64,000 bases of DNA from Streptomyces sp. col6 (GTDB taxonomy: Bacteria; Actinomycetota; Actinomycetes; Streptomycetales; Streptomycetaceae). The stretch lies in assembly GCF_008042035.1 (NCBI RefSeq), contig NZ_RDBL01000002.1:325948-389947 (forward strand), given 5' to 3'. The notes beneath the pieces were generated by a model. That model was given only the letters and a program-made list of their open reading frames with translations. It made no database searches and was not told where the DNA came from. Below are positions 45,778 through 54,952 of this stretch, one piece after another. Every line of letters starts with the position of its first letter. The first letter of the stretch is position 1. The position numbers and the translations under genes were made by a program.

Positions 45778-47307
45778 ATGAGCAGAACCTCCCGAACCGC
45801 GACGGTGGCCGCCTGCGTCGCGGCCTCGCTCGCCCTCGCGGGATGCGCCGGCGAAGGCGGCGGCGCCGCGGGCGCCGGATCGTCCACGCTGAACATCGCG
45901 ACGATGACCCTCCCGCAGAGCCTCGACCCCGCCGTGGCCACCGGCAGCGCCCTGCCGTACTTCCAGGCGGTGTACGACACCCTCATCAAGCGCGAGCCCG
46001 ACGGCACCTTCAGCCCGATGCTCGCCACGGAGTGGACGTACGACAAGACCCGCACCCACCTCGCGCTGACCCTGCGCAAGGACGTGAAGTTCGCCGACGG
46101 CACCGCCTTCGACGGCGCGGCGGTCAAGGCCAACATGGAGCGCTTCCAGAAGGGCGGCGGCGCCTCCGCCAAGTGGCTCGCCGACCTGAAGGCCGTCGAC
46201 GTCACCGACGCCACCCACGTCACGCTGGAGCTCGCGCAGCCCAACCCGGCGATGGAGTTCTACCTCAGCGACGCGCCCGGCCTGATGGCCAACCCCAAGC
46301 GGTTCGCGAACGCCGACAGCCTCAAGACCACCCCCGACGGCACCGGTCCGTACCGCCTCGACAAGACGCGGACCACCGTCGGCACCAAGTGGTCCTACAC
46401 GCGCAACGCCGGTTACTGGGGCAAGAAGCTTCCGTACAAGAACATCACCTTCAGCTTCTTCGACAACGAGACCGCGATCACCAACGGCCTCAAGACCGGG
46501 CAGATCAACGCGGCCCTCCTGCAGACCGCCGACCAGCAGACAGCCATCGAGACCGACGTCACGACGCAGAAGCAGGAGTTCGACTTCCAGGGTCTGCTGC
46601 TCTTCGACCGCGACGGCAAGATCACCCCCGCCCTGCGCGACCCGCGCGTGCGGCAGGCGCTCAACTACGCGGTCGACCGCGACACGATGCTCGACCGCAT
46701 CCGCCAGAACCGCGGGCAGACCACCTCGCAGGTTTTCGGCCCCGAGACCCGGGCGTACGACAAGAAGCTCGACACGTACTACGCGCACGACCCCGCCAAG
46801 GCCAAGTCCCTTCTCAAGCAGGCTGGTTATTCCAAGGGCTTCACGTTGAAGCTGCCGAGGATCACCGCGATCGTCAACGACGCGCTGGCCGCATCCCTCC
46901 AGTCCGACTTCAAGGCCGTCGGCGTGAAGCTCGTCTGGGACACGCTCGACGGCGCCTCGGCCGTCCAGAAGGTGTTCAAGGACCGCCAGTACTCCGGCAT
47001 GGTCATGAACATGGGCCAGTCCACCTCGGACTGGGCGGCGGCCGACGAACTGGTCACCCCGGGGGCGTTCAACATGTTCGGCACCACGGACAAGGTGACG
47101 CAGAAGCTGCTGCCCGCCCTCAAGTCCGGCACCGAGGCCGAGTCGAAGACCGCCGCGCGCGAGCTGAACCAGCACCTCGTCGAGGACGCCTGGTTCCTCC
47201 CCTTCTACCGGATGAGCTACCTGCACGTCTCGGACGGGACCGTGAAGATCTCGCCGCAGTCCGGCATGGCCGTCCCCTCGATCTACAACTATGCGCCCGC
47301 CAAGTAG
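45778..47307 (+). CDS. Oligopeptide-type ABC transporter substrate-binding lipoprotein
   Basis: 509 residues from ATG 45778. Lipoprotein signal peptide with lipobox LALAGC (Cys near residue 23), then a family 5 solute-binding protein (SBP_bac_5): TLPQSLDPAVATGSALPYFQ, LRKDVKFADGTAFDGAAVKANM, GTGPYRLDKT and VRQALNYAVDRDTML. Members bind peptides, nickel chelates or oligosaccharides. First gene of a four-protein import operon controlled by the divergent TetR. Confidence 0.94.
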   Translation: MSRTSRTATVAACVAASLALAGCAGEGGGAAGAGSSTLNIATMTLPQSLDPAVATGSALPYFQAVYDTLIKREPDGTFSPMLATEWTYDKTRTHLALTLRKDVKFADGTAFDGAAVKANMERFQKGGGASAKWLADLKAVDVTDATHVTLELAQPNPAMEFYLSDAPGLMANPKRFANADSLKTTPDGTGPYRLDKTRTTVGTKWSYTRNAGYWGKKLPYKNITFSFFDNETAITNGLKTGQINAALLQTADQQTAIETDVTTQKQEFDFQGLLLFDRDGKITPALRDPRVRQALNYAVDRDTMLDRIRQNRGQTTSQVFGPETRAYDKKLDTYYAHDPAKAKSLLKQAGYSKGFTLKLPRITAIVNDALAASLQSDFKAVGVKLVWDTLDGASAVQKVFKDRQYSGMVMNMGQSTSDWAAADELVTPGAFNMFGTTDKVTQKLLPALKSGTEAESKTAARELNQHLVEDAWFLPFYRMSYLHVSDGTVKISPQSGMAVPSIYNYAPAK

Positions 47308-47336
47308 CGCACCCGCGCCGACGGATACCGAGTGTC

Positions 47337-48278
47337 ATGCTGAACTTCATCGCCCGCAGGATCGCCTCGGGAGCCGTGCTCCTGGTGGTGATCTCCTTCC
47401 TCTCCTATCTGCTGCTATCCGTCCCGCACATCGACGTGGGCCGGCAACTGCTCGGGGAGAGCGCGTCCCAGAGCGCCATCGACGCCAAGAACGCGTCGCT
47501 GGGCCTCGACGAGCCGGTGCTCCAGCAGTACGGGAGCTGGCTCGCCCACGCCGTCCGGGGCGATCTCGGCACCTCCTGGTTCACGAGCGAGGACGTGGGC
47601 CAGGCCGTCGGCAACCGCCTCCCGGTCACCGCCAGCCTGATGCTCGGCGTCACCGCCGTCACCACGGTCCTCGCCTTCCTGCTGGGGGTGTGGGCCGGGG
47701 TGCGGCGCGGAGCCGCCGATCGCTTCGTGCAGGTGCTCGGTGTCGTGGGGTACGCCCTGCCGGGATTCCTGCTCACCCTGGTCCTGGTCCTGGTCTTCGC
47801 GGTACGGCTCCGCTGGTTCCCCGCCATCGGGTACACCGGCTTCACCGAATCGCCCAGTGGCTGGCTGTCCACCATCACCCTGCCGGTGCTCTCCCTGTCG
47901 GTGGCCTCCGTCGCGGGCGTCTCCCAGCAGGTGCGCGGCGCCGTCATCGACGCCCTGCGCCAGGACTACGTACGCACCCTGCGCGCCCGCGGACTGCCCG
48001 CGTCCCGCATCGTGTTCAAGCACGTCCTGCGCAACGCCTCGGCGCCCGCGCTCTCCGTGCTCGGCATGCAGTTCGTCGGCCTGCTCGGCGGGGCCGTGCT
48101 CGTCGAGCAGATCTTCGGACTCCCCGGCATCGGCTCCATGACCGTCACCTACACCACCCGCGGCGACATCCCCGTGATCATGGCCCTCGTCATGCTCACC
48201 GTGGTCGGTGTCGTCCTGATCAACCTCCTGGTCGACATCCTGATCGGCTGGCTCAACCCCAAGGCGAGGGTCGCATGA
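47337..48278 (+). CDS. ABC importer permease (DppB-like)
   Basis: 313 residues, ATG 47337. Six membrane helices of the BPD_transp_1 fold with the DppB hallmarks: LGLDEPVLQQYGSWLAHAVRGDLG near residue 60, the coupling loop QDYVRTLRARGLPASRIVFKH-type region near residue 215, and VEQIFGLPGIGSM near residue 265. Overlaps the next gene by 4 bp (ATGA). Confidence 0.94.
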   Translation: MLNFIARRIASGAVLLVVISFLSYLLLSVPHIDVGRQLLGESASQSAIDAKNASLGLDEPVLQQYGSWLAHAVRGDLGTSWFTSEDVGQAVGNRLPVTASLMLGVTAVTTVLAFLLGVWAGVRRGAADRFVQVLGVVGYALPGFLLTLVLVLVFAVRLRWFPAIGYTGFTESPSGWLSTITLPVLSLSVASVAGVSQQVRGAVIDALRQDYVRTLRARGLPASRIVFKHVLRNASAPALSVLGMQFVGLLGGAVLVEQIFGLPGIGSMTVTYTTRGDIPVIMALVMLTVVGVVLINLLVDILIGWLNPKARVA

Positions 48279-50011
48279 GTACCGGCCGCACCCTGCGCAG
48301 GGTCCTGCGCAACCCCCTGGGCGGACTCTCCGCCGCACTGCTCCTGCTCATCGTCGCGGCCGTCCTCCTGGCTCCCGTGATCGCCTCGCAGGACCCGGGC
48401 GCCTCCTCGCTGAGCCAGGCGTTCGCCGGCCCGAGCGGCGGCCACCCCCTCGGCATGGACTCGGCGGGGCGCGACATCCTCGCCCGGGTGCTGTACGGCG
48501 GACGCACCACACTCGGCGGCGCGCTGCTCGCCCTGGCCATTGCCCTGGCGCTCGGCGTGCCCACGGGACTCTTCGCCGGATACCGGGGCGGCCGGTTCGA
48601 CTCCGTCGCCAACTGGACCGTCAACCTCGTCATGGCCCTGCCCGCCATGGTCGTGCTGCTCGCCTCCCGCGCCATCCTCGGCCCGGACGTCCACGTCCTG
48701 ATGATCGTGCTCGGCGTGCTGGTGGCGCCCAGCTTCTTCCGCCTGGTGCGCGGCATCGTCGCCAACGTCCGGGGCGAGCTGTACGTGGACGCCGCGAAGG
48801 TCTCCGGCCTCTCCGACACGCGGATCGTCGCCCGGCACGTCCTGACCGTCGTACGCGGCCCCATCATCATCCAGGTCGCGCTGGTCGCGGGCATCGCCAT
48901 CGCCCTCCAGGCCGGACTCGAATTCCTCGGCGTCGGCAGCGGATCGACGGCGACCTGGGGTGCCATGCTCAACGAGGCGTTCCAGAACATCCAGCGCGCT
49001 CCCCGGCTCATCCTCTGGCCCGGCCTCGCCCTCGGCCTCACCAACTGCGCCCTCGTCCTGCTGGCCGGAGCCGTGCGCGACGCCCTGGAGGACCAGGCGC
49101 CCCGGCCCGCCCGCCGCCGGCGCGCCGTGCGGGCCGCCGAGCCCGCGGAGTCCGCCGATTCCGCCGCACCGCGCGCCGCGCTGCTGTCCGTGCGCGGCCT
49201 CACCGTCGCCTACGCCCGGCCCGACGGCACCGATAAGGAGGTCGTGCACGGCGTCGACCTCGATGTGCGCCCCGGTGAAATCGTCGGCCTGGTCGGGGAG
49301 TCGGGGTCCGGGAAGACGCAGACCGCGTTCTCCGTGCTCGGCCTGCTGCCCGAGGGCGGTCGCGTCACCCGGGGCAGCATCACGGTCAACGGCCGCGAGA
49401 CGGCGGGGATGCGGGAACGCGACCACCGCGCGCTGCGTGGCCGCACCCTCGCGTACGTACCGCAGGAACCCATGAGCAACCTCGACCCCGCCTTCACCAT
49501 CGGCAACCAGCTCATGGAGCCCGTACGCCACCACCTCGGACTCGGCCGCAAGGAAGCCGCCGACAAGGCACGGGAGTTGCTCCGCCTCGTCGAGATCCCC
49601 GACCCGGACCGCACCCTGCGCCTCTACCCGCACGAGATCTCCGGCGGCATGGCCCAGCGCGTCCTGATCGCCGGCGCGATGTCCTGCGACCCCGACCTCC
49701 TGATCGCCGACGAGCCGACCACCGCGCTCGACGTACGCGTCCAGGCCGAAGTGCTCGACCTGCTGCGCCGGCTCCGGGACGAACGCGGCCTCGGCGTCCT
49801 CCTGGTGACCCACAACCTCGGTGTCGTCGCCGACGTCTGCGACCGGGTGGCCGTGATGAACGCCGGCCGCATCGTGGAGACCGGCACCACCGAACAGATC
49901 CTCGGCGCACCGCAGGACCCGTACACCCGCACCCTGCTGGCCGCCGTGCTCGACGACGCCCCGGCCCGCGCCCCCTGGAAGCCCCGAGAAGCAAGGACCG
50001 TCACCGCATGA
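48275..50011 (+). CDS. Fused ABC permease-ATPase (DppC-DppD fusion)
   Basis: 578 residues, ATG 48275. Residues 1-275 are a DppC-like permease ([20 protein letters not shown], coupling loop [28 protein letters not shown]). A Pro/Arg/Ala-rich linker of about 25 residues (from [11 protein letters not shown]) follows. Residues from about 305 are a DppD-like ATPase: Walker [10 protein letters not shown], signature [15 protein letters not shown], Walker [13 protein letters not shown]. The two are separate genes in the canonical operon; fusion fixes their stoichiometry. Neither part lacks a key motif. Confidence 0.93.
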   Translation: MSTGRTLRRVLRNPLGGLSAALLLLIVAAVLLAPVIASQDPGASSLSQAFAGPSGGHPLGMDSAGRDILARVLYGGRTTLGGALLALAIALALGVPTGLFAGYRGGRFDSVANWTVNLVMALPAMVVLLASRAILGPDVHVLMIVLGVLVAPSFFRLVRGIVANVRGELYVDAAKVSGLSDTRIVARHVLTVVRGPIIIQVALVAGIAIALQAGLEFLGVGSGSTATWGAMLNEAFQNIQRAPRLILWPGLALGLTNCALVLLAGAVRDALEDQAPRPARRRRAVRAAEPAESADSAAPRAALLSVRGLTVAYARPDGTDKEVVHGVDLDVRPGEIVGLVGESGSGKTQTAFSVLGLLPEGGRVTRGSITVNGRETAGMRERDHRALRGRTLAYVPQEPMSNLDPAFTIGNQLMEPVRHHLGLGRKEAADKARELLRLVEIPDPDRTLRLYPHEISGGMAQRVLIAGAMSCDPDLLIADEPTTALDVRVQAEVLDLLRRLRDERGLGVLLVTHNLGVVADVCDRVAVMNAGRIVETGTTEQILGAPQDPYTRTLLAAVLDDAPARAPWKPREARTVTA

Positions 50012-50847
50012 AGAAGACCCCCGACGCCCTGCTCGATGTGCGCGACCTGCGGGTCTCCTTCCCCGGCAAGGGCTGGCGCGCCCCGGACACCGAAGTCCTC
50101 AAGGGCGTCGCCCTGTCCGTCCGGCCCGGGGAGACCCTAGGCCTGGTCGGCGAGTCCGGCTCGGGCAAGTCCACCATCGGCCGCGCGGTCCTCGGGCTTG
50201 TCCCGGTCCGCTCCGGCTCGGTCACCTTCGACGGCGAGCGCATCGAACACGCCGACGCGCGCCGCCGCCGGGCCCTCAGCCGCGACCTCCAGGTCATCTT
50301 CCAGGACCCGTACACCTCGCTGAATCCGTCCCGCACCATCGGCGACACGCTCGCCGAACCGCTCATCGGCCAGGGGACGAGCGCGCGGGAGGCCCGGGGG
50401 AGGGTCGCCGGGCTGCTGGAGCGCGTCCATCTGCCGTCCGACGCGGCGGGGCGGCTGCCCCGCGAGTTCTCCGGGGGCCAGCGGCAGCGGGTCGCCATCG
50501 CACGGGCACTGGCCCTGCGGCCCCGGCTGGTCATCTGCGACGAGCCGGTGTCCGCGCTGGACCTGACGACCCAGCGGACGGTGCTCGACCTGCTCCTGGA
50601 GATCCAGGAGGAGACGGGCGTCTCGTACCTCTTCGTCTCGCACGACCTGGCCGTCGTGCGCTTCATGAGCCACCGCGTGTCGGTCATCCACCGCGGCGAG
50701 ATCGTGGAGACGGGCGACGCCGCCACGGTCACCACGGAGCCGGCACACCGGTACACGCGCACCCTCCTGCTCGCCTCGCCGGTGGCGGACGTGGCCGAGC
50801 AGCGCAGGCGCCGGGAGGCGGCCGGAGCCGGGGCATCCCAGGTCTGA
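50008..50847 (+). CDS. Oligopeptide ABC transporter ATPase (DppF-like)
   Basis: 279 residues, ATG 50008 overlapping the fusion gene. Walker [11 protein letters not shown]-loop [16 protein letters not shown], signature [17 protein letters not shown], Walker [14 protein letters not shown]-loop VSHD, and the oligopeptide-ATPase C-terminal extension ([16 protein letters not shown]). It should heterodimerise with the ATPase half of the upstream fusion. Followed by a good hairpin. Confidence 0.94.
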   Translation: MKKTPDALLDVRDLRVSFPGKGWRAPDTEVLKGVALSVRPGETLGLVGESGSGKSTIGRAVLGLVPVRSGSVTFDGERIEHADARRRRALSRDLQVIFQDPYTSLNPSRTIGDTLAEPLIGQGTSAREARGRVAGLLERVHLPSDAAGRLPREFSGGQRQRVAIARALALRPRLVICDEPVSALDLTTQRTVLDLLLEIQEETGVSYLFVSHDLAVVRFMSHRVSVIHRGEIVETGDAATVTTEPAHRYTRTLLLASPVADVAEQRRRREAAGAGASQV

Positions 50848-50868
50848 CCTGCAGGGAAGGCGGTACGG

Positions 50869-50895
50869 AACGGGGCGTCCGACGGGCGCCCCGTT
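50869..50895 (+). terminator. Terminator of peptide importer operon
   Basis: AACGGGGCG and CGCCCCGTT form a 9-bp stem with a 9-nt loop that can pair further, 21 bp after the last stop of the operon. Confidence 0.75.
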
Positions 50896-51053
50896 CGTGT
50901 GTACGGCCCGCTTCGGGCAGAGCCGCTATCGGCTACTCAGGGTACTTGTCGCACTTTTCAGAGTGTTACGCCGTATTTATCCCGAGAGTCATGGCATCTC
51001 TTAGGCGATCGGTTGATCAGTACGACAATCATCCCGGCTCGAAGGAGTTCAGC

Positions 51054-51722
51054 ATGCGTATGTCCGCTTCTGCCCGTTCCCGCAGCGCTCGCGCGGCCGC
51101 CGCGATCGCCGTCGCCGCAGCCACGCTGGGCGGGGCGTCCGCCGCCTACGCCGCCCCCGGCGACAGCGGTGACATCGACATCCGCTCGGGCGGCTGGGCG
51201 GCGCGCGGTGGCGACGGCAACGAGGTCTGCAAGTTCGTCCTCCAGGCCAGCAACTTCGGCGACATGCCGGCCGTCCCGTGGACCATCACCGCGCAGCCCC
51301 CGACCGTTCCCCCGGGGGACACCCTGGCCAGCACCCTGCCGCTGGTGAACGGCTCGGCCCGCAGCCAGGAGTACCTGCTCCCCGAGGGCACGTACCAGCT
51401 GGTGTGGATCGTTCCGTCCGGCCCGAAGAACAAGGCGTTCAAGGTCGACTGCACCAAGCCGGCCGGCAACAACGGCTCCGCCGGCAACAGCGAGCGCGGC
51501 TCGGCCGCTTCGGGCTCCGAGGCCGGTTCCGAGGGCGGCTACGAGCAGCCCTCCGGCGGGGTGCCCGCCGGTGGCGGCGGTGTTCCGGACATGGACAGCG
51601 TCAGCTCCGAGAGCGACTCGAACATCGGGACCACCGCCGCGCTGGCGGCCGGCGCCGCCGGAGCCGCTGGGCTGATCATGGTCCGCCGAGCCGCACGCCG
51701 CCGTGCCCGCAACGAGGCATAG
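51054..51722 (+). CDS. Secreted protein with C-terminal membrane anchor, sortase-linked
   Basis: 222 residues from ATG 51054, with GAAGGAG 6 bp upstream. A signal peptide (AAAAIAVAAATLGGASAAYA) is followed by a beta-rich domain with two Cys (EVCKFVLQASNFGD and FKVDCTKP, probably disulfide-linked). Next come a Ser/Gly/Asn linker, one hydrophobic segment (ALAAGAAGAAGLIMV) and a basic tail (RRAARRRARNEA). This is the layout of a cell-wall sorting signal, but no LPxTG or LAxTG motif precedes the helix (the sequence there is SNIGTTAA). A sortase gene follows directly, suggesting an unusual sorting signal or a membrane-retained partner. Confidence 0.85.
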   Translation: MRMSASARSRSARAAAAIAVAAATLGGASAAYAAPGDSGDIDIRSGGWAARGGDGNEVCKFVLQASNFGDMPAVPWTITAQPPTVPPGDTLASTLPLVNGSARSQEYLLPEGTYQLVWIVPSGPKNKAFKVDCTKPAGNNGSAGNSERGSAASGSEAGSEGGYEQPSGGVPAGGGGVPDMDSVSSESDSNIGTTAALAAGAAGAAGLIMVRRAARRRARNEA

Positions 51723-52377
51723 TCCGCGCAGAAGACGCCGACGGGGCCCGAGCCGGGCATGTCGTCTCACGATGACGTTGTGCGTGACCTTCTCGCTGGT
51801 GACCGGCATCGTCTGGGCGAGTTCCGACTCGTCCGACGATCCGGTCGCCGCCGCCCACGGCAATGACGCCGCGGGCGGCGGCGACCGGCCGGCCTCGCAC
51901 GCACCCCTGTCGCCGTCGCGGCCGGTGAAGGTCGCGGTGCCCGCCATCTTCATCGAGGCGCCGGTCACCGGCCTCGGGCTCGACAAGAAGGGCCACCTGG
52001 GGGCCCCGCCGATGAGCAGACCGAGGGAGGTGGGCTGGTACAGCGACGGGCCCTCGCCCGGCGAGCAGGGGACCTCCCTGATCGTCGGCCACCGCGACAC
52101 GGAGACCGGGCCGGCGATCTTCCTCAACCTCAACGCCCTGCACAAGGGCGACAAGGTGACGGTCACCCGGGCCGACAAGCAGACCGCCGTCTTCTCGGTC
52201 GACGCGGTCGAGACGTACACCAAGGACAAGTTCCCCGACGACAAGGTGTACGGCAGCACCGGGCGCCCGGAACTCCGGCTGATGACGTGCGGCGGACGTT
52301 TCAACAAGAAGGACGGCTACGCCTCCAACGTCGTCGTCTTCGCCCATCTCACGTCACTGAAGAAGCAGAAGGTCTGA
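51703..52377 (+). CDS. Class F sortase
   Basis: 224 residues from GTG 51703, which overlaps the previous gene by 20 bp and keeps the basic segment expected before the single N-terminal helix. ATG 51772 would start inside that helix. The sortase barrel shows the catalytic His in IVGHRDTE, Cys in LMTCGG followed by RFNKKDGYASNVVVFA, and the early strand AIFIEAPVTGLGLDKKG typical of class F. Sortases cleave a sorting motif and attach the protein to the cell wall. The adjacent anchored protein is the expected substrate. Confidence 0.88.
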   Translation: MPATRHSPRRRRRRGPSRACRLTMTLCVTFSLVTGIVWASSDSSDDPVAAAHGNDAAGGGDRPASHAPLSPSRPVKVAVPAIFIEAPVTGLGLDKKGHLGAPPMSRPREVGWYSDGPSPGEQGTSLIVGHRDTETGPAIFLNLNALHKGDKVTVTRADKQTAVFSVDAVETYTKDKFPDDKVYGSTGRPELRLMTCGGRFNKKDGYASNVVVFAHLTSLKKQKV

Positions 52378-52384
52378 CGGGTCC

Positions 52385-53839
52385 TCACCCCGCCTGCGGC
52401 TCCCGGTTGGCGAAGGCGTTGAGGGTCAGGGCCAGGCTCGCGGTGAGCCGCCGCGCGTACGGCACGTGCAGCGACTCGTTCGGCCCGTGGGCGTTGGCCC
52501 CCGGGCCCAGCACTCCGCAGGCGAGGAACTGGGCCCCGGGGAACTGCCGGGACAGCTTCCCCATCAGCGGAATGGTGCCGCCCTGCCCGATGCGGGCCAC
52601 GTCCGCCCCGCCGAAGCAGGCCCGGCTCGCCTCCGACAACGCGTCGCTGAGCCATGGCTCCTCGGCCGGTGCGTGCCAGCCGTCCGCGAGGACCCGGTCG
52701 GGCCTGAAGCGGACCGTTGCTCCGTACGGCGGGTCCGCCTCCAGGAGCCTGCCCAGCTCCGCGACGGCCGTCGCGCTGTCCACCGTGGGCGGCAGCCGCA
52801 ATGTCAGCTTCACCCGGGTGTGCGGGCGCAGCACGTTGCCGGCCGAGCCCACCGGAGGCAGTCCGTCCGCCCCGGTAACCTCCAGGCTGGGCCGCCACGC
52901 CCGGTTGAGCAGCAGTTCCCCGGGATCGGCGGCCACCGCAGAGGTGCCCTCGTACCAGTCGAAACGCTCCCGCACCCCGTCGCCGAGCAGTGCCGCCGCC
53001 GCGCGGGTCTGTTCCCGGCGGTCCGGCGGGACCTCGGCGTGCAGTACGGCGGGGCGCAGCGTGCCCGTCGCGCTGTCCTCCAGGCGGTCGAGCACCTGCC
53101 TCAGCACCCGGAACGACGACGGCACCACGCCTCCGGCGTCCCCGGAGTGAGCGCCGTCACCGAGTACCCGCACGTCCAGCGTGCCGCCGCAGGCCCCGCG
53201 CAACGACGTGACCAGCCAGAGCCGTTCGTAGTCGCCCGCGCCGGAGTCCAGGCAGACCACCAGGCCCACCTCGCCGATCCGGCCGGCCAGGACCGCGAAC
53301 CAGTGGTCCAGGTCGGGGCTGCCCGACTCCTCCCCGGCTTCGAACACACCGACGCACCGGGGCCGGGCCGCGCCCTGTCCGGCCAGGGCGCGGATCGCGG
53401 TGAGCGACGCGGGCAGCGCGTAGCCGTCGTCGGCTCCGCCCCGGCCGTACAGCCGGGTGCCGTCGAAGGACGGCTCCCACGCGGTGCGTCCGCCGCTCCA
53501 CCCGTCGCCCTCGGGCTGCTTGTCCAGATGGCCGTAGAAGAGGACGACCTCCTCGGACCGGGCACCTTCGCCGGGGACCTCGAAGAAGACCAGGGGCGTA
53601 CGGCCGGGCGCGCGCAGGACCTCGGTCCGCAGTCCCGGCAGCGGCACTGCGCGCAGCCAGGCCGCCGCCGCGTCGACGGCCCGGTCGAGGTGCCCGCGGG
53701 CCTCCCACTCCGGGTCGTACGCGGGGCTGACCGCCGGGACGCGGATGTGGTCCCGGACCAGCGGAAGGACCTCGGTCTCCCACTGCGCGTCGCAGAACTC
53801 CCGTACGGGGCCCGGGGCGGCGACGGTCGGCTCAGACAT
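52385..53839 (-). CDS. M20-family metallopeptidase (dipeptidase)
   Basis: 484 residues from ATG 53839. Metal ligands of the M20 family are visible: His and Asp in FYGHLDKQPEGDG, Asp in GRGGADDGY, the Glu pair in EAGEESGSPD, and the final His in NAHGPNES. A lid/dimerisation domain lies between. Similar to CNDP-like dipeptidases and carboxypeptidases acting on imported dipeptides. Overlaps the DUF917 gene stop by 8 bp, in an operon with an OPT oligopeptide transporter, consistent with peptide uptake followed by cleavage. Confidence 0.93.
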   Translation of the reverse strand: MSEPTVAAPGPVREFCDAQWETEVLPLVRDHIRVPAVSPAYDPEWEARGHLDRAVDAAAAWLRAVPLPGLRTEVLRAPGRTPLVFFEVPGEGARSEEVVLFYGHLDKQPEGDGWSGGRTAWEPSFDGTRLYGRGGADDGYALPASLTAIRALAGQGAARPRCVGVFEAGEESGSPDLDHWFAVLAGRIGEVGLVVCLDSGAGDYERLWLVTSLRGACGGTLDVRVLGDGAHSGDAGGVVPSSFRVLRQVLDRLEDSATGTLRPAVLHAEVPPDRREQTRAAAALLGDGVRERFDWYEGTSAVAADPGELLLNRAWRPSLEVTGADGLPPVGSAGNVLRPHTRVKLTLRLPPTVDSATAVAELGRLLEADPPYGATVRFRPDRVLADGWHAPAEEPWLSDALSEASRACFGGADVARIGQGGTIPLMGKLSRQFPGAQFLACGVLGPGANAHGPNESLHVPYARRLTASLALTLNAFANREPQAG

Positions 53840-54896
53840 GGGCGAGCGCCTGCGCGGCCGGGGCGAACTCGATGCCGAGCAGTGTCTCCACGGGGGCGTA
53901 CACCTCGGGCATGTACATCGTCGGCGACAGCAGCAGGTTCTCCGCCGGGGCGACCAGGACCTCGACCCGCATTCCCACCTCGACATCGGCGGAGGCGAGC
54001 GGCTGCCCGGCCCCGTCGAACGTCGTGATCAGGTCGGGGAACGCGGCCCGGCGCCCGCCGGCCAGGTCGAGCGCCATGTACTCGTTGACGAAGTGCAGCG
54101 TGGTGCCCGCCGCGTCGTCGAGGACGGCGACGCCGACGTCCAAGCCCTCGCGCTGCTCGCAGCGGTACTCGCGCACCGTCCCCGAAGCGGCGATCTCGCC
54201 GCCCAGGTGCTCTGCCGCGCCGGCCGTGCCCTCGGCCAGGAAGCGGTGCCCCAGCTCGATGGCGAAACCGATGGCGCCCGGTGCGCCGTTGCGGACCGCG
54301 TAGCCGACCTCGACCGGATTGCGGGCGACGCCCACCCAGCCGCCCGCCTCCACGGAGGCGCGGCGCACCACATTCGAGGTCGCGTCCAGGCGGCCGGAAA
54401 CGGCGCCCTCGACGTAGGCGTGCGGCTTGCCGCCCGCGTAGCCCTGGCTGGACCGGTAGCCCTCGCGGCGGTGCAGGCCCATCGCCCCCATCTGGCTGGA
54501 GGGATGGGCGCGGCCGTTGCAGGCCAGATCGATGACGGGCAGGCCGGTCAGCGCCGAGTGGAACCAGCCGTTGATCGTGGTCTCCGCCCCGTTCTCGTTC
54601 GTGTGCAGCGCGACCAGCGGGCTCGGGAGTTCGCGACGCAGCAGCTCCAGGGCGCGCAGCAGATGGGTCGGCAGCACCTGCGGGTCCGGGGCGGCGGGGG
54701 CGCCGACGAGGGCCACGGTCGCGGTGAGGTCGCCGTCGGCGAACTCGTCGGCGCTCCACAGCTCCGGCGTGCCGACCTGGAGGGCGAGTCCGGCGGTCCG
54801 CAGGCCGCGCTCGACGAACCCGCCGCCTCCTCCGCCCAGTACGGCACCGCCGTATACGGCCGCGCGGATGTCGTCATGGGTGAGCTGTCGCTTCAC
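53832..54896 (-). CDS. DUF917 domain protein (S-methyl-thiohydantoin desulfurase-like)
   Basis: 354 residues, GTG 54896. The opening THDDIRAAVYGGAVLGGGGGGF and the later PVIDLACNGRAHPSSQMGA are DUF917 hallmarks, and a domain with MRVEVLVAPAENLLLSPTMY ends the protein. Characterised relatives act on (thio)hydantoins and cyclic amides; many are encoded with hydantoinases and transporters. Encoded between an M20 peptidase and an OPT transporter, it may open a cyclic dipeptide or hydantoin derivative brought in by the transporter (inference). Confidence 0.88.
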   Translation of the reverse strand: MKRQLTHDDIRAAVYGGAVLGGGGGGFVERGLRTAGLALQVGTPELWSADEFADGDLTATVALVGAPAAPDPQVLPTHLLRALELLRRELPSPLVALHTNENGAETTINGWFHSALTGLPVIDLACNGRAHPSSQMGAMGLHRREGYRSSQGYAGGKPHAYVEGAVSGRLDATSNVVRRASVEAGGWVGVARNPVEVGYAVRNGAPGAIGFAIELGHRFLAEGTAGAAEHLGGEIAASGTVREYRCEQREGLDVGVAVLDDAAGTTLHFVNEYMALDLAGGRRAAFPDLITTFDGAGQPLASADVEVGMRVEVLVAPAENLLLSPTMYMPEVYAPVETLLGIEFAPAAQALAHV

Positions 54897-54952
54897 GGGT
54901 TCTCCCAGGGTGGTGCTGTGCGGGTGGTACGAGTGGGTGGAGTGGGGTCCGG

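Noticed and set aside
51600..51722. LPxTG-type sorting motif at the end of the secreted protein
   Set aside because: I searched the linker and pre-helix residues and found no LPxTG, LAxTG or close variant.
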